Source: Bradyrhizobium huanghuaihaiense (GTDB lineage: Bacteria; Pseudomonadota; Alphaproteobacteria; Rhizobiales; Xanthobacteraceae). From it: a DNA stretch of 64,000 bases. This document shows, piece after piece, positions 44,295 through 53,447 of this stretch. Position 1 is the first letter of the stretch, and each line of letters starts with the position of its first letter. The DNA lies in contig NZ_VLLA01000004.1 of the NCBI RefSeq assembly GCF_007830635.1, positions 186,001-250,000 on the forward strand, written 5' to 3'. The position numbers and the translations under genes were made by a program. Below the pieces are notes generated by a model that did no database searches, was not told the origin of the DNA, and worked only from the letters and a program-made list of their open reading frames with translations.

Positions 44295-45422
44295 ATGAAG
44301 ATCGCCGTTGCCAAGGAAATCGATCCGTCGGAGCCGCGTGTCGCCGCTTCGCCTGATACGGTGAAGAAGTTCAAGGCGCTGGGCGCCGAGATCGCCGTTG
44401 AGCCAGGTGCCGGCATCAAGTCGGGCCTGCCGGATTCCGAATTCACCGCCGTGGGTGCCACCGTCAGCGCCGACGCGCTCAAGGACGCCGACATCATCAT
44501 CAAGGTGAAGCGCCCCGAGGCCTCCGAGCTTGCGCAGTACAAGCGCGGCGCACTCGTCATCGCCATCATGGACCCCTACGGCAACGAGGCTGCGTTGAAG
44601 ACGATGGCCGATGCCGGCGTCTCCGCCTTCGCGATGGAACTGATGCCGCGCATCACCCGTGCGCAGGTGATGGACGTGCTGTCCTCGCAGGCTAACCTCG
44701 CCGGCTACCGCGCTGTGATCGAGGGCGCCGAGGCCTTCGGCCGCGCCTTTCCCATGATGATGACCGCGGCCGGCACCGTGCCCGCCGCCAAGGTATTCGT
44801 GATGGGCGTCGGCGTTGCCGGCCTCCAGGCGATCGCGACCGCGCGCCGCCTCGGCGCCGTGGTGACCGCGACCGACGTCCGGCCCGCAACAAAGGAACAG
44901 GTCGAGTCGCTCGGCGCAAAGTTCCTCGCGGTCGAGGACGAGGAGTTCAAGAACGCGCAGACCGCCGGTGGCTACGCCAAGGAAATGTCCAAGGAGTACC
45001 AGGCCAAGCAGGCTGCGCTGACCGCCGAGCACATCAAGAAGCAGGACATCGTGATCACCACGGCGCTGATCCCGGGCCGGCCGGCGCCGAAGCTCGTCAG
45101 CGCCGACATGGTCAAGTCGATGAAGCCGGGTTCGGTGCTGGTCGATCTCGCCGTCGAGCGCGGCGGCAATGTCGAAGGCGCCAAGGCCGGTGAGGTCGTC
45201 GACCTCGATGGCATCAAGATCGTCGGCTACACCAACGTCGCCGGCCGCGTCGCTGCCTCGGCCTCCAGCCTCTACGCACGCAATCTGTTCTCCTTCATCG
45301 AGACCATGGTCGACAAGACGGAGAAGAAGCTCGCCGTGAACTGGGACGACGAGCTGGTCAAGGCCACCGCGCTGACCAAAGACGGCGCCGTCGTCCACCC
45401 GAACTTCCAGCCGAAGGTTTAA
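44295..45422 (+). CDS. pntAA: NAD(P) transhydrogenase subunit alpha, part 1
   Basis: A 375-residue cytoplasmic subunit that binds NAD(H). The alanine-dehydrogenase-like N-terminal domain ([43 protein letters not shown]) is followed by the Rossmann domain with [20 protein letters not shown]. The enzyme uses the proton gradient to make NADPH from NADH. GGAGG precedes the ATG at 44295. It is the first of three pnt genes with short spacers (11 and 39 bases): a split alpha subunit as in Rhodospirillum, not the fused form of E. coli. Confidence 0.96.
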   Translation: MKIAVAKEIDPSEPRVAASPDTVKKFKALGAEIAVEPGAGIKSGLPDSEFTAVGATVSADALKDADIIIKVKRPEASELAQYKRGALVIAIMDPYGNEAALKTMADAGVSAFAMELMPRITRAQVMDVLSSQANLAGYRAVIEGAEAFGRAFPMMMTAAGTVPAAKVFVMGVGVAGLQAIATARRLGAVVTATDVRPATKEQVESLGAKFLAVEDEEFKNAQTAGGYAKEMSKEYQAKQAALTAEHIKKQDIVITTALIPGRPAPKLVSADMVKSMKPGSVLVDLAVERGGNVEGAKAGEVVDLDGIKIVGYTNVAGRVAASASSLYARNLFSFIETMVDKTEKKLAVNWDDELVKATALTKDGAVVHPNFQPKV

Positions 45423-45433
45423 GGAGAGCCGCC

Positions 45434-45751
45434 ATGGAGCATGCTGCACAGGTCGTCGACCCCTTCATCTTCCGGCTGTCGATCTTCGTTCTCGCCGTCT
45501 TCGTCGGCTATTTCGTGGTGTGGTCGGTGACGCCCGCGCTACACACGCCGCTGATGAGCGTGACCAATGCGATTTCCTCGGTGATCGTGGTCGGCGCGCT
45601 GCTTGCGGGCGGTGTCGCCAATGTTTCGAGCGGCTCGGGTTGGGCGCGCGCCTTCGGCTTCGTTGCGCTGATCTTTGCCTGCATCAACATCTTCGGCGGC
45701 TTCCTTGTCACCCAGCGCATGCTGGCGATGTACAAGAAGAAGTCGAAGTAA
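45434..45751 (+). CDS. pntAB: NAD(P) transhydrogenase subunit alpha, part 2
   Basis: A 105-residue membrane subunit with three to four helices ([54 protein letters not shown]). It forms part of the proton channel of the transhydrogenase with PntB. AAGGAG precedes the ATG, and it starts 11 bases after pntAA. The [24 protein letters not shown] block is a family signature. Confidence 0.95.
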   Translation: MEHAAQVVDPFIFRLSIFVLAVFVGYFVVWSVTPALHTPLMSVTNAISSVIVVGALLAGGVANVSSGSGWARAFGFVALIFACINIFGGFLVTQRMLAMYKKKSK

Positions 45752-45790
45752 GCGGCCACCTCGGGCTGATGGGATCAATGGGGACCTGAG

Positions 45791-47188
45791 ATGAGCGCCA
45801 ACCTCTCTGCATTTCTGTATCTCGTGGCGGGAGTGCTGTTCATCCTGTCGCTGCGCGGGTTGTCGAGCCCGGCTTCGTCGCGCCAGGGCAATCTGTTCGG
45901 CATGATCGGCATGGCGATCGCGGTCGCCACGACGCTAGCTAACCATCCGCCGGCAGACGGTCTCGCCTGGGTGCTGGTGATCGTCGGCATCACGATCGGC
46001 GCTGCGATCGGCGCGGTGATCGCGCGGCGCGTGCCGATGACCTCGATGCCGGAGCTCGTCGCGGCCTTCCACTCGCTGGTCGGCATGGCCGCGGTGCTGG
46101 TCGCCGCCGGCGCGTTCTACGCGCCCGAGGCTTTCGACATCGGTACGCCGGGCAATATTCATCCGCAGAGCCTGGTCGAGATGTCGCTCGGCGTCGCCAT
46201 CGGCGCGCTGACCTTCACCGGCTCGGTCATCGCGTTCCTGAAGCTGTCCGCACGCATGAGCGGCGCACCGATCATCCTGCCGTTCCGCCACGGCATCAAC
46301 ATCGCGCTCGCATTGGCGCTGGTGTTCTTCATCGTCCGGCTCGTGCTCACCGGCGGCGCGTTCGACTTCTGGATGATCGTCATCCTGGCGCTGGCGCTCG
46401 GCGTGCTCATGATCATCCCGATCGGCGGCGCCGACATGCCGGTCGTGATCTCGATGCTGAACTCCTATTCGGGCTGGGCCGCGGCCGGCATCGGCTTCAC
46501 GCTGGGCAACTCGGCGCTGATCATCACCGGCGCGCTGGTCGGCTCGTCGGGCGCGATCCTGTCCTACATCATGTGCCACGCGATGAACCGGTCCTTCATC
46601 TCGGTCATCCTTGGCGGCTTTGGCGGTGAGACCGCTGCGGCCGGCGGCGGCACGGGCGAGCAGAAGCCTGCCAAGCTCGGCTCGGCGGACGATGCCGCCT
46701 TCATCATGAAGAACGCCTCCAAGGTCATCATCGTGCCCGGCTACGGCATGGCGGTGGCGCAGGCCCAGCACGCGCTGCGCGAGATGGCCGACATCCTGAA
46801 GAAGGAAGGCGTCGAGGTGAAGTACGCCATCCACCCGGTCGCGGGCCGCATGCCCGGCCACATGAACGTGCTGCTCGCCGAAGCCAACGTGCCCTATGAC
46901 GAGGTGTTCGAGCTCGAGGACATCAACTCGGAGTTCGCGCAGGCCGACATCGCCTTCGTGATCGGCGCCAACGACGTCACCAACCCGGCCGCCGAAGAGG
47001 ACAAGACCTCGCCGATCTACGGCATGCCGGTGCTGCAGGTCTGGAAGGCCGGCACGGTGATGTTCATCAAGCGCTCGCTGGCGTCGGGCTATGCCGGCAT
47101 CGACAATCCGCTGTTCTACCGCGACAACACCATGATGCTGCTCGGCGACGCCAAGAAGGTCACCGAGAACATCGTCAAGGCGATGTAA
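45791..47188 (+). CDS. pntB: NAD(P) transhydrogenase subunit beta
   Basis: A 465-residue subunit with about nine N-terminal membrane helices (residues 8-275) and a C-terminal NADP(H)-binding domain (about 290-465) carrying VIIVPGYGMAVAQAQ, HPVAGRMPGHMNVLLAEA and NDVTNPAAEED, all at the expected places. Together with PntAA and PntAB it completes a functional proton-pumping transhydrogenase. It is followed after 13 bases by a small gene in the same direction, which therefore probably belongs to the operon. Confidence 0.96.
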   Translation: MSANLSAFLYLVAGVLFILSLRGLSSPASSRQGNLFGMIGMAIAVATTLANHPPADGLAWVLVIVGITIGAAIGAVIARRVPMTSMPELVAAFHSLVGMAAVLVAAGAFYAPEAFDIGTPGNIHPQSLVEMSLGVAIGALTFTGSVIAFLKLSARMSGAPIILPFRHGINIALALALVFFIVRLVLTGGAFDFWMIVILALALGVLMIIPIGGADMPVVISMLNSYSGWAAAGIGFTLGNSALIITGALVGSSGAILSYIMCHAMNRSFISVILGGFGGETAAAGGGTGEQKPAKLGSADDAAFIMKNASKVIIVPGYGMAVAQAQHALREMADILKKEGVEVKYAIHPVAGRMPGHMNVLLAEANVPYDEVFELEDINSEFAQADIAFVIGANDVTNPAAEEDKTSPIYGMPVLQVWKAGTVMFIKRSLASGYAGIDNPLFYRDNTMMLLGDAKKVTENIVKAM

Positions 47189-47201
47189 TGCGGGAGGGAC
47201 C

Positions 47202-47372
47202 GTGGCCATCAACAAGGAATGGCACCGGTCCCATCGCATGCCGCCCAAGGCAACGCGCGAGCAGCGCATCGCCTGGCACGCCGCCCACAAGGCGGCGTGC
47301 GGCTGCCGCGACGTTCCCGCCAGCATCCGCGCCGACGTCATGAAATTGCTGCGGAGCCATCGCAAGCCCTAG
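47202..47372 (+). CDS. Small Cys/His protein with two WHxxH motifs
   Basis: A 56-residue protein starting with GTG directly behind GGGAGGG, one of the best ribosome binding sites in the window. It has two copies of WHxxH (W7-H11 and W25-H29), then CGC (C33, C35) and a basic C-terminal helix. H26, H29, C33 and C35 could bind one zinc ion; H8 and H11 add a possible second site. No known family is recognised. It lies 13 bases after pntB and so is very likely co-transcribed with the transhydrogenase genes. Confidence 0.65.
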   Translation: MAINKEWHRSHRMPPKATREQRIAWHAAHKAACGCRDVPASIRADVMKLLRSHRKP

Positions 47373-47398
47373 TCTGGATCGGGGGCCGGCTCGCGCAC

Positions 47399-48199
47399 AT
47401 GATGACCATCGTCAAATGGACCCTCATCCTGCTCGTGACCGTCTATCTTGCCGGTCTCGTCATGCTGTATGTCCGCCAGCGCGAGATGCTGTTTCCGATC
47501 CCGCCGGTCGGCCGCACCGCGCCCGAAGCCGCTGGTCTGCCAGAGGCGGAAGAGCATGTCCTGACCACGTCCGATGGCGAGAAGGTCATCGTCTGGCACG
47601 TGCCGGCGAGGCCCGGCCGTCCCGTGATCCTGTTCTTTCCGGGCAATGGTGATTACCTCGCCGGCCGCATCGATCGCTTCAAGGCGATGACGGCCGACGG
47701 CACCGGTCTCGTCGCGCTGTCCTATCGCGGCTATGCCGGCTCTAGCGGGGCGCCGAGCGAAGAGGGACTGCTGCGCGATGCCGCTTCCGCCTACGCCTTC
47801 ACCACCGCGCGCTATGCCGCGGACCAAATCGTCGCATGGGGCTTCTCGCTGGGGACGGGCGTTGCGGTTGCCATCGCCTCCGAACATCCCGTCGGCAAAT
47901 TGATCCTGGAGGCGCCGTACACTTCGACCGTCGACGTGGCCGCCGCGGCGTTCCGCTTCGTTCCGGTCCGCCTCCTGATGCGCGATCAGTTTCGCTCCGA
48001 CGAGCGCATCGCGCGCGTCACGGTGCCGCTCTTGGTCATGCATGGCACCAATGACCTTGCCATTTCGATGGTGTTCGGGGAGCGTCTGTTCGCGCTCGCG
48101 CATGAACCGAAGCAGTTCGTTCGCTTTGCGGGCGGCGGACACGACAATCTCGATGCGTTCGGCGCCATCGAGACAGCGAGGCGCTTCATTGCTCCCTAG
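47399..48199 (+). CDS. Membrane-anchored alpha/beta hydrolase (BEM46-like)
   Basis: A 266-residue hydrolase with one N-terminal membrane helix (residues 5-25, VKWTLILLVTVYLAGLVMLYV) followed by the alpha/beta fold: ILFFPGNGDYLAGR (oxyanion region), YRGYAGSSGAPSEEG, the nucleophile elbow WGFSLGTG, the acid HGTNDLAIS and the histidine GGGHDNLD. This is the order of the BEM46/YfhR group, whose substrates are mostly unknown. The frame extends upstream without similarity; the ATG at 47399 (or the adjacent one at 47402) fits the anchor. It is close behind the small Cys/His gene and overlaps or abuts the antiporter gene. Confidence 0.85.
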   Translation: MMTIVKWTLILLVTVYLAGLVMLYVRQREMLFPIPPVGRTAPEAAGLPEAEEHVLTTSDGEKVIVWHVPARPGRPVILFFPGNGDYLAGRIDRFKAMTADGTGLVALSYRGYAGSSGAPSEEGLLRDAASAYAFTTARYAADQIVAWGFSLGTGVAVAIASEHPVGKLILEAPYTSTVDVAAAAFRFVPVRLLMRDQFRSDERIARVTVPLLVMHGTNDLAISMVFGERLFALAHEPKQFVRFAGGGHDNLDAFGAIETARRFIAP

Positions 48200-48224
48200 A
48201 CGGTTTGCGACCTGGCGGGGCTGC

Positions 48225-49631
48225 GTGGTCATGGCCGCGCCTCTCGCGCTGTTGCCGCAGCCCGCGTGGGCGGCAATGGGGATCGACGGCGCGGCGATGC
48301 GCTGGCCCTATGCGCTGCCCTTTGCCGGCCTGTTGCTGTCGATCGCGCTCGGGCCGCTGCTGTTCGCAAAATTCTGGCACCATCACTACGGCAAGATCGC
48401 CGCGATCTGGTCGCTGCTCGCGCTCGGCTCGCTCGTGCTCTTTGCTGGAAGCATGGCGACGTTGGCCGCGCTGGTTCACGCCATGCTTGCCGAATATCTC
48501 GGTTTCATCGTGCTGCTGTTCTCGCTCTATGTCGTGGCCGGCGGCATCCTCATCACGGGCGACATCAAGGGCACGCCGGCGGCGAATACCGGCATCCTCG
48601 CGCTCGGTACGCTGATGGCGAGCGTCGTCGGCACCACCGGGGCGGCGATGATCCTGATCCGTCCCTTGATCCGCGCCAACCGGCCGCGGCGCCGCAATGC
48701 TCATGTCGTCATCTTCTTCATCATCCTGGTGGCCAACGTCGGCGGCGCGCTGACCCCGCTCGGCGATCCCCCGCTGTTCGTCGGCTTCCTGCACGGCGTC
48801 GACTTCTTCTGGACCACGCGGAACATCTGGTTGCAGACGATGATCGTTGCCGGACTGCTGCTCGTGATCTTTGTCGCCGTCGACGTCTGGCGTTTCAGGC
48901 GCGAGCCGCAACTCAGCGACGCGGGGCCTGGGAAGCCGGTGCGGATCCGCGGCCTCGTCAATCTGGTGCTGATCGCGGCGATCGTCGCCAGCCTGCTGGT
49001 GTCGGCGATGTGGAAGCCCGGCATCGCCTTCGATGTTCTCGGAACGAAGCTGGAGCTGGAAGACCTCGCCCGCAACGTGGCGCTGCTGGCGATTGCGGCG
49101 CTGTCGGTGTGGCTGACGCCGGACGAGCACAGGCAGGCCAACGGCTTTACCTGGGAGCCGATCCGCGAGGTCGCAAAGCTGTTCGCGGGCATCTTCGTCG
49201 CCATCATTCCGGTCATTGCCATGCTCGATGCCGGCCATCACGGCGCCTTCGCCTGGCTGCTGTCGGCGGTCACGGCGCCGGACGGCACGCCGCGCGAGGT
49301 CGCCTATTTCTGGTGCACCGGGCTGATGTCGGCATTCCTCGACAATGCGCCGACCTATCTCTTGTTCTTCGAGCTGGCCGGCGGCGACCCGCAAGTGCTG
49401 ATGCATGCCCTGTCGGGCACGCTCGCCTCCATCTCCATGGGCGCGGTCTACATGGGCGCGCTCACCTATATCGGCAATGCGCCGAACTTCATGGTCAGCA
49501 GCATCGCCAACGAGAACGGCATCGAGATGCCGAGCTTCTTCGGCTATCTGCTGCGCGCTGGCGCGGTGCTGATCCCGCTGTTCCTGCTGCTGACGGTCCT
49601 GCCGGTCGCGCCGATCCTGCACTGGCATTGA
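48225..49631 (+). CDS. Sodium/proton antiporter of the NhaD/CitM-like ion transporter superfamily
   Basis: A protein of about 468 residues with ten or more membrane helices and a cleavable-looking N-terminus (LALLPQPAWAAMG). The family block VANVGGALTPLGDPPLFVGFLHGV, with its Asp and Pro residues, and a second TYIGNAPNFMVSSIA near the C-terminus are the two inverted half-repeats typical of NhaD-like antiporters. Three starts are possible: GTG 48225 (GGCGGGG upstream), ATG 48231 and TTG 48189, which overlaps the hydrolase stop, has GAGG upstream and gives an Arg-rich signal n-region. Substrate ion inferred from the family only. Confidence 0.8.
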   Translation: MVMAAPLALLPQPAWAAMGIDGAAMRWPYALPFAGLLLSIALGPLLFAKFWHHHYGKIAAIWSLLALGSLVLFAGSMATLAALVHAMLAEYLGFIVLLFSLYVVAGGILITGDIKGTPAANTGILALGTLMASVVGTTGAAMILIRPLIRANRPRRRNAHVVIFFIILVANVGGALTPLGDPPLFVGFLHGVDFFWTTRNIWLQTMIVAGLLLVIFVAVDVWRFRREPQLSDAGPGKPVRIRGLVNLVLIAAIVASLLVSAMWKPGIAFDVLGTKLELEDLARNVALLAIAALSVWLTPDEHRQANGFTWEPIREVAKLFAGIFVAIIPVIAMLDAGHHGAFAWLLSAVTAPDGTPREVAYFWCTGLMSAFLDNAPTYLLFFELAGGDPQVLMHALSGTLASISMGAVYMGALTYIGNAPNFMVSSIANENGIEMPSFFGYLLRAGAVLIPLFLLLTVLPVAPILHWH

Positions 49632-49680
49632 ATCTGACTGCCGATTTGCTACTGCTCGGTTGCACAACTGGAGCCAGTGG

Positions 49681-50778
49681 ATGAGCGCGCATAATCCGAT
49701 GCCCCGGTCGGCCTGGATTTTCCCGGCGCTGGCCGTGCTGTTGTTCGTAGCCGTCAGCGTGACGGATTACGTCTTCACGCTGTCGCTGGCCGGGCTCGGC
49801 TTCGCCGTCGTCCTCCTGGTCATCCTGTTCGGAACGGTGTTCGCCGCCGTCCATCATGCCGAAGTGATCGCCGAACGGGTCGGTGAACCCTACGGCACGC
49901 TGGTGCTGACGCTCTCGGTGACCATCATCGAGGTGGCGCTGATCACCACGATCATGCTGGGCGAAAAGCCGGCGCCGGAACTGGCGCGCGACACCGTGTT
50001 CGCCGTGGTCATGATCGTCTGCAACGGCCTCGTCGGGCTCTGCATCTTCATCGGCGGGCTGCGCTATCGTGAGCAGGGCTTTCAGCTCTCCGGCGCCAAC
50101 GTCTATCTCAGCGTCCTGTTCGCGCTCGCGACCATCACGCTGATCATGCCGAACTATACGACCACCACGCCGGGGCCGGTCTATTCGAGCGTTCAGCTCG
50201 GCTTCGTCGATGTGGTCACGCTCGCGCTCTATGCGGTGTTCCTCTACACCCAGACCGTCCTGCACAAGGATTACTTCGTTCATGAACGGGCGGAGGGCGA
50301 GGGTGGTGCGGTGCACCTGTCGGTCGGAGCGCTCGCGCTCACCGTGGCGCTGCTCCTGGTCTCGCTGCTGGCGGTCGTGCTGCTGGCCAAGAAATTCTCG
50401 CTGGTGGTCGATGCCGTCGGCGCCAGGATCGGCGCGCCACCGGCCTTCGCCGGCCTTCTGGTCGCGCTGCTGATCCTCATGCCCGAGGGCGTCGCGGCCA
50501 TCGCGGCGGCCCGCAAGAACGATCTCCAGAAGAGCATCAATCTCGCGCTCGGCTCGTCCCTGGCGACCATCGGCCTGACCATCCCCGCCGTCGGTGTCGC
50601 CACCTACGCGCTCGACAAGGAGCTCGAGCTCGGCCTCAGCGCCCAGGGCAGCGTGCTGTTGCTGCTGACCTTCTTCCTGAGCATGCTGACCTTCGGCACA
50701 GGCAGGACCAATGTCCTGTTCGGCCTGGTCCATATGGTGGTATTTGCCGTCTACGTGTTCATGGTTTTCGTGCCCTGA
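49681..50778 (+). CDS. chaA: Calcium/proton antiporter of the CaCA family
   Basis: A 365-residue membrane protein with about eleven helices. The two alpha-repeats of the cation exchanger family are present: GTLVLTLSVTIIEVALI near residue 80 and MPEGVAAIAAARKNDLQ with INLALGSSLATIGLTIP near residue 290; the Glu in each repeat binds the ion. ChaA exports calcium and, at high pH, sodium or potassium against protons. GGAG lies before ATG 49681. It follows the other antiporter by 50 bases, forming a cation-homeostasis pair. Confidence 0.88.
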   Translation: MSAHNPMPRSAWIFPALAVLLFVAVSVTDYVFTLSLAGLGFAVVLLVILFGTVFAAVHHAEVIAERVGEPYGTLVLTLSVTIIEVALITTIMLGEKPAPELARDTVFAVVMIVCNGLVGLCIFIGGLRYREQGFQLSGANVYLSVLFALATITLIMPNYTTTTPGPVYSSVQLGFVDVVTLALYAVFLYTQTVLHKDYFVHERAEGEGGAVHLSVGALALTVALLLVSLLAVVLLAKKFSLVVDAVGARIGAPPAFAGLLVALLILMPEGVAAIAAARKNDLQKSINLALGSSLATIGLTIPAVGVATYALDKELELGLSAQGSVLLLLTFFLSMLTFGTGRTNVLFGLVHMVVFAVYVFMVFVP

Positions 50779-50805
50779 AGTGCTCCGTCCCAGGAAAGGT
50801 TCCCG

Positions 50806-51090
50806 ATGCTTGCCGCCAAGTCCGACGTCCAGATCGACAACGAAGAGGTCCGGGTGACCGAGTGGCGGCTCGCCCCGGGCAGCGCGACCGGGCACCACAC
50901 CCACGGGATGGACTATGTGATTGTTCCCGTCGTCGCCGGCGAAATGACCATCGTGGCGCCCAATGGCGAGCGCTCGAAGGCGCAGCTTGCCGCCGGAAAA
51001 TCCTACTTCCGCAAGGCCGGCGTCCAGCACGACGTACTTAACGAAACCTCAACTGAGATCGTGTTCCTTGAGATCGAGCTGAAGGCGTAG
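50806..51090 (+). CDS. Small cupin-domain protein
   Basis: A 94-residue single-domain cupin. The metal-binding pattern of motif 1 is HHTHGMDYVIVPVVAGEM (two His and one more at +4) and motif 2 holds a His in GVQHDVLNET. The strands pack as a compact beta barrel with no other domain. A metal-dependent sensor or enzyme is likely but the ligand cannot be told. AGGAAAGG precedes the ATG, 27 bases after chaA, so it may be co-transcribed with it. Confidence 0.85.
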   Translation: MLAAKSDVQIDNEEVRVTEWRLAPGSATGHHTHGMDYVIVPVVAGEMTIVAPNGERSKAQLAAGKSYFRKAGVQHDVLNETSTEIVFLEIELKA

Positions 51091-51179
51091 GGTTACCCTT
51101 TGCCATCGATCCGTCGCAGTTGATCCCTTACAATTGCCCCAAAGTTCCCGCATCTGGTCGCGCGGGGAGTGGCCGAGAA

Positions 51180-52091
51180 ATGCTGAAATACCTCGCTAAA
51201 ATCTCGATGGATATTTTCCCCTCGGTGCTCGCGACGATCATCGGGGCCTACATCGTTAACCACTACATCAATGCCAAGCCGGCGGCGGATACCCCCACGG
51301 CCGTCGTTGCGCCTGCCGAGGCCGGCAAGGACGCCAAGCCGACGGATACCGCCAACCTTCCCGCGCCCGGCGTCAAGGCCAAGGGTGTCTCCGAGAAGAG
51401 CGTCTCCGAGAAGAGTGTGACGGACAAGGCTGCGGCCGCGAAGGCTGCCGACAAGCCCGAGACCAAGGCTGCGGACACAGCTCCCGCCGAGACCGCCTCG
51501 CATGGCCGCCCGGCGCGCGAGAAGGCGGCCGCGAAGTCGACCCCGACAGCCACCACCCCGGTGGTGGAGGCCAATTCCGCGCCGGCCGCTGCGTCCCCGG
51601 CTGCGGCCCCCGACGCCAACGATCTGGCGCGTGCCGCCATCGAGCGTCTTCGCAAGTCGCCTGAGGGCAAGGCTGCCGAAGCCAAGGCTGCCGAAGCCAA
51701 AGCTGCCGAGACCAAGCCGGTCGAGCGGACCCCTGAGCCCGCGGTGCGCGAAGCCACCCGCGTCCCCGAGGCCCCGCGTGTCGTCACGACGGAGCCGTCC
51801 GCGGTCCGTCCGCTGCCGCCGCCGATCACGGTGTCTACGCCCTCACCGGAGTCGTATGGCAATGCCGGTTCGCCGCCGTCCTACACGGCCTCGGTCGGCA
51901 ACGACGACCCGAATCGGATCTCGCCGCCGGCTGACATTCCCGTTCCGGTGATCGCACCGCCGCTCGACCTGCGTGCCGATGCCGGCGCGACCATGCCTCG
52001 GCCGAAGAAGACCAACGTCGCGGACGAGATGCTGTCGGGCATGAAGTCGATGTTCCACTCCGTCCTGCCGAAGAGCTCCACTCCCGATTAA
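51180..52091 (+). CDS. Membrane-anchored Ala/Pro-rich low-complexity protein
   Basis: A 303-residue protein with an N-terminal membrane helix (MDIFPSVLATIIGAYIVNHYI, residues about 10-30) and a long periplasmic or cytoplasmic region that is rich in Ala, Pro, Lys and Glu. It contains short repeats (SEKSVSEKSV; KAAEAKAAEAK-type units) and a conserved-looking C-terminal block (TNVADEMLSGMKSMFHSVLPK). GGGGAGTGG precedes the ATG at 51180. No family is recognised. The shape resembles proteins that reach across the periplasm. Confidence 0.7.
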   Translation: MLKYLAKISMDIFPSVLATIIGAYIVNHYINAKPAADTPTAVVAPAEAGKDAKPTDTANLPAPGVKAKGVSEKSVSEKSVTDKAAAAKAADKPETKAADTAPAETASHGRPAREKAAAKSTPTATTPVVEANSAPAAASPAAAPDANDLARAAIERLRKSPEGKAAEAKAAEAKAAETKPVERTPEPAVREATRVPEAPRVVTTEPSAVRPLPPPITVSTPSPESYGNAGSPPSYTASVGNDDPNRISPPADIPVPVIAPPLDLRADAGATMPRPKKTNVADEMLSGMKSMFHSVLPKSSTPD

Positions 52092-52112
52092 GCCGGCGGC
52101 TTCACCCCGCTG

Positions 52113-52763
52113 TCAGCCGCCGACGCGGGCGAGGCCGCTGCGGGCGGCATCGTCGCGTGGCCGCAGGGCAACGGCCTTGTTGTAGGACGCCGCCGCCTTG
52201 GCCCTGTCGCCGAGCCGCTCATAGGCCTGTCCGCGCGCGGTCCAGACCTGGGCATTGTGCGGATCGGCCTCGGAGGCTTCATCAAGGTCGGCCGTGGCCT
52301 CCTTGACCTTGCCGAGCGCGAGATAGCTGATGGCGCGGCCGAGCAGCGGCTCGGCCTTTTGCGGGTTGAGCCCACTTGCCGCGCTGAAATCGGCGATTGC
52401 GAAATCGTGCTGGTTGTTGCCCTGGTAGATCAGCGCGCGGCCATAGAGCGCCTGTGCGTTGTAGGGATCGAGCCCCACGGCGCGGTTGAACTCGTCGAGC
52501 GCGGCCGCGGTCTCGCCTGACTTGGCGAGGGACTGGGCCTTTGCCGTATGGGCCTGGGCTTCGGTGACGTTGCCGGCGCTGACCGCGCTCTCGGCGGTCG
52601 CCGCCGCCTTCGGCGCCTCCTGCGGCTTCTCCTTCTCCGGCATCAAGGATCCCAGGTCGAAGGAGCAGCCGCAGAGCGCAATTCCCATCAAAGTCAGCGC
52701 GAGCGGCTGGCGCAAGATCAGGCGTCGTCGCGCCAAGCGGCGCTCGGGGAGAGGGGAGGCCAT
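52113..52763 (-). CDS. TPR-repeat lipoprotein
   Basis: A 216-residue protein with a basic start, a hydrophobic core and the lipobox ALCGCS, so the Cys before SFDLG would be lipid-modified. From about residue 65 it holds four TPR units (AKSGETAAALDEFNRAVGLDPYN, GNNQHDFAIADFSAASGLNPQ, GKVKEATADLDEASEADPH, GDRAKAAASYNKAVALRPRD). It is probably a scaffold at the outer or inner membrane. It ends 21 bases from the end of the convergent Ala/Pro-rich protein gene. Confidence 0.85.
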   Translation of the reverse strand: MASPLPERRLARRRLILRQPLALTLMGIALCGCSFDLGSLMPEKEKPQEAPKAAATAESAVSAGNVTEAQAHTAKAQSLAKSGETAAALDEFNRAVGLDPYNAQALYGRALIYQGNNQHDFAIADFSAASGLNPQKAEPLLGRAISYLALGKVKEATADLDEASEADPHNAQVWTARGQAYERLGDRAKAAASYNKAVALRPRDDAARSGLARVGG

Positions 52764-52823
52764 CTACGGTTCGCTCGCGCTGGTGCCGCATCGGTAAGTG
52801 CCCCGTCCCAGAAAGGCACCGCT

Positions 52824-52855
52824 ACAAAATAATAACGCGGGCTCTGGGCCCGCGT
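52824..52855 (-). terminator. Rho-independent terminator after rpsU
   Basis: On the minus strand ACGCGGGC-CCAGA-GCCCGCGT (8-bp stem, 5-nt loop) is followed by TATTATTTTG. Confidence 0.85.
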
Positions 52856-52889
52856 CATCGAAAACTGAAGTCTGGTAAATCCCGAAAGA

Positions 52890-53186
52890 TCAGCGCGGTC
52901 CGCGCGGACCTGCACCCGGGCCGCCACGACCACCACGGTCGCCGCCGGGGCCGGCGCCGAACACCGGCTTCGGCTTCATCGGCAGCAGGCCTTCGCGCTG
53001 CAGCTTCTTGCGGGCCAGCTTGCGCGCGCGGCGCACAGCCTCGGCCTTTTCGCGGGCCTTCTTCTCGGAGGGCTTTTCGTAGTGACCGCGGAGCTTCATC
53101 TCGCGGAAAATCCCCTCGCGCTGCATCTTCTTCTTCAGCGCCTTGAGGGCTTGATCAACATTGTTATCGCGAACGAGAACCTGCAC
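52890..53186 (-). CDS. rpsU: Ribosomal protein bS21 with RGG-like tail
   Basis: A 98-residue protein. Residues 1-70 are standard bS21 ([39 protein letters not shown]), a basic small-subunit protein near the mRNA exit that helps initiation. The last 25 residues are Gly/Arg/Pro-rich ([15 protein letters not shown]), longer than in E. coli S21 (71 residues) and RGG-box-like, which could add RNA contacts. The gene is alone and ends in a clear terminator. Confidence 0.95.
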   Translation of the reverse strand: MQVLVRDNNVDQALKALKKKMQREGIFREMKLRGHYEKPSEKKAREKAEAVRRARKLARKKLQREGLLPMKPKPVFGAGPGGDRGGRGGPGAGPRGPR

Positions 53187-53447
53187 GCGGCATCCTCTTC
53201 AGTGGATCGGATTTGAATTCTGGTAAGTCAAAGGGGATGGCAAAAAGCCCGACGCCCTTAACCTTGAGCGCGCGGATGTATCAGACAAAACCTGAGATGT
53301 CCACCTGCCAAGAGGTCTTTCGGGCCAAGTTCAGCCATTAAATGAGGCGAAAATGGCCCTGCGCGGCCCTGATTTGGGCGGTTTGACGCCCTTGGCGGGG
53401 CCGCGACCGGAGCTTTGTTCCGGAATCTTTGAAATCAGGGGACGACA

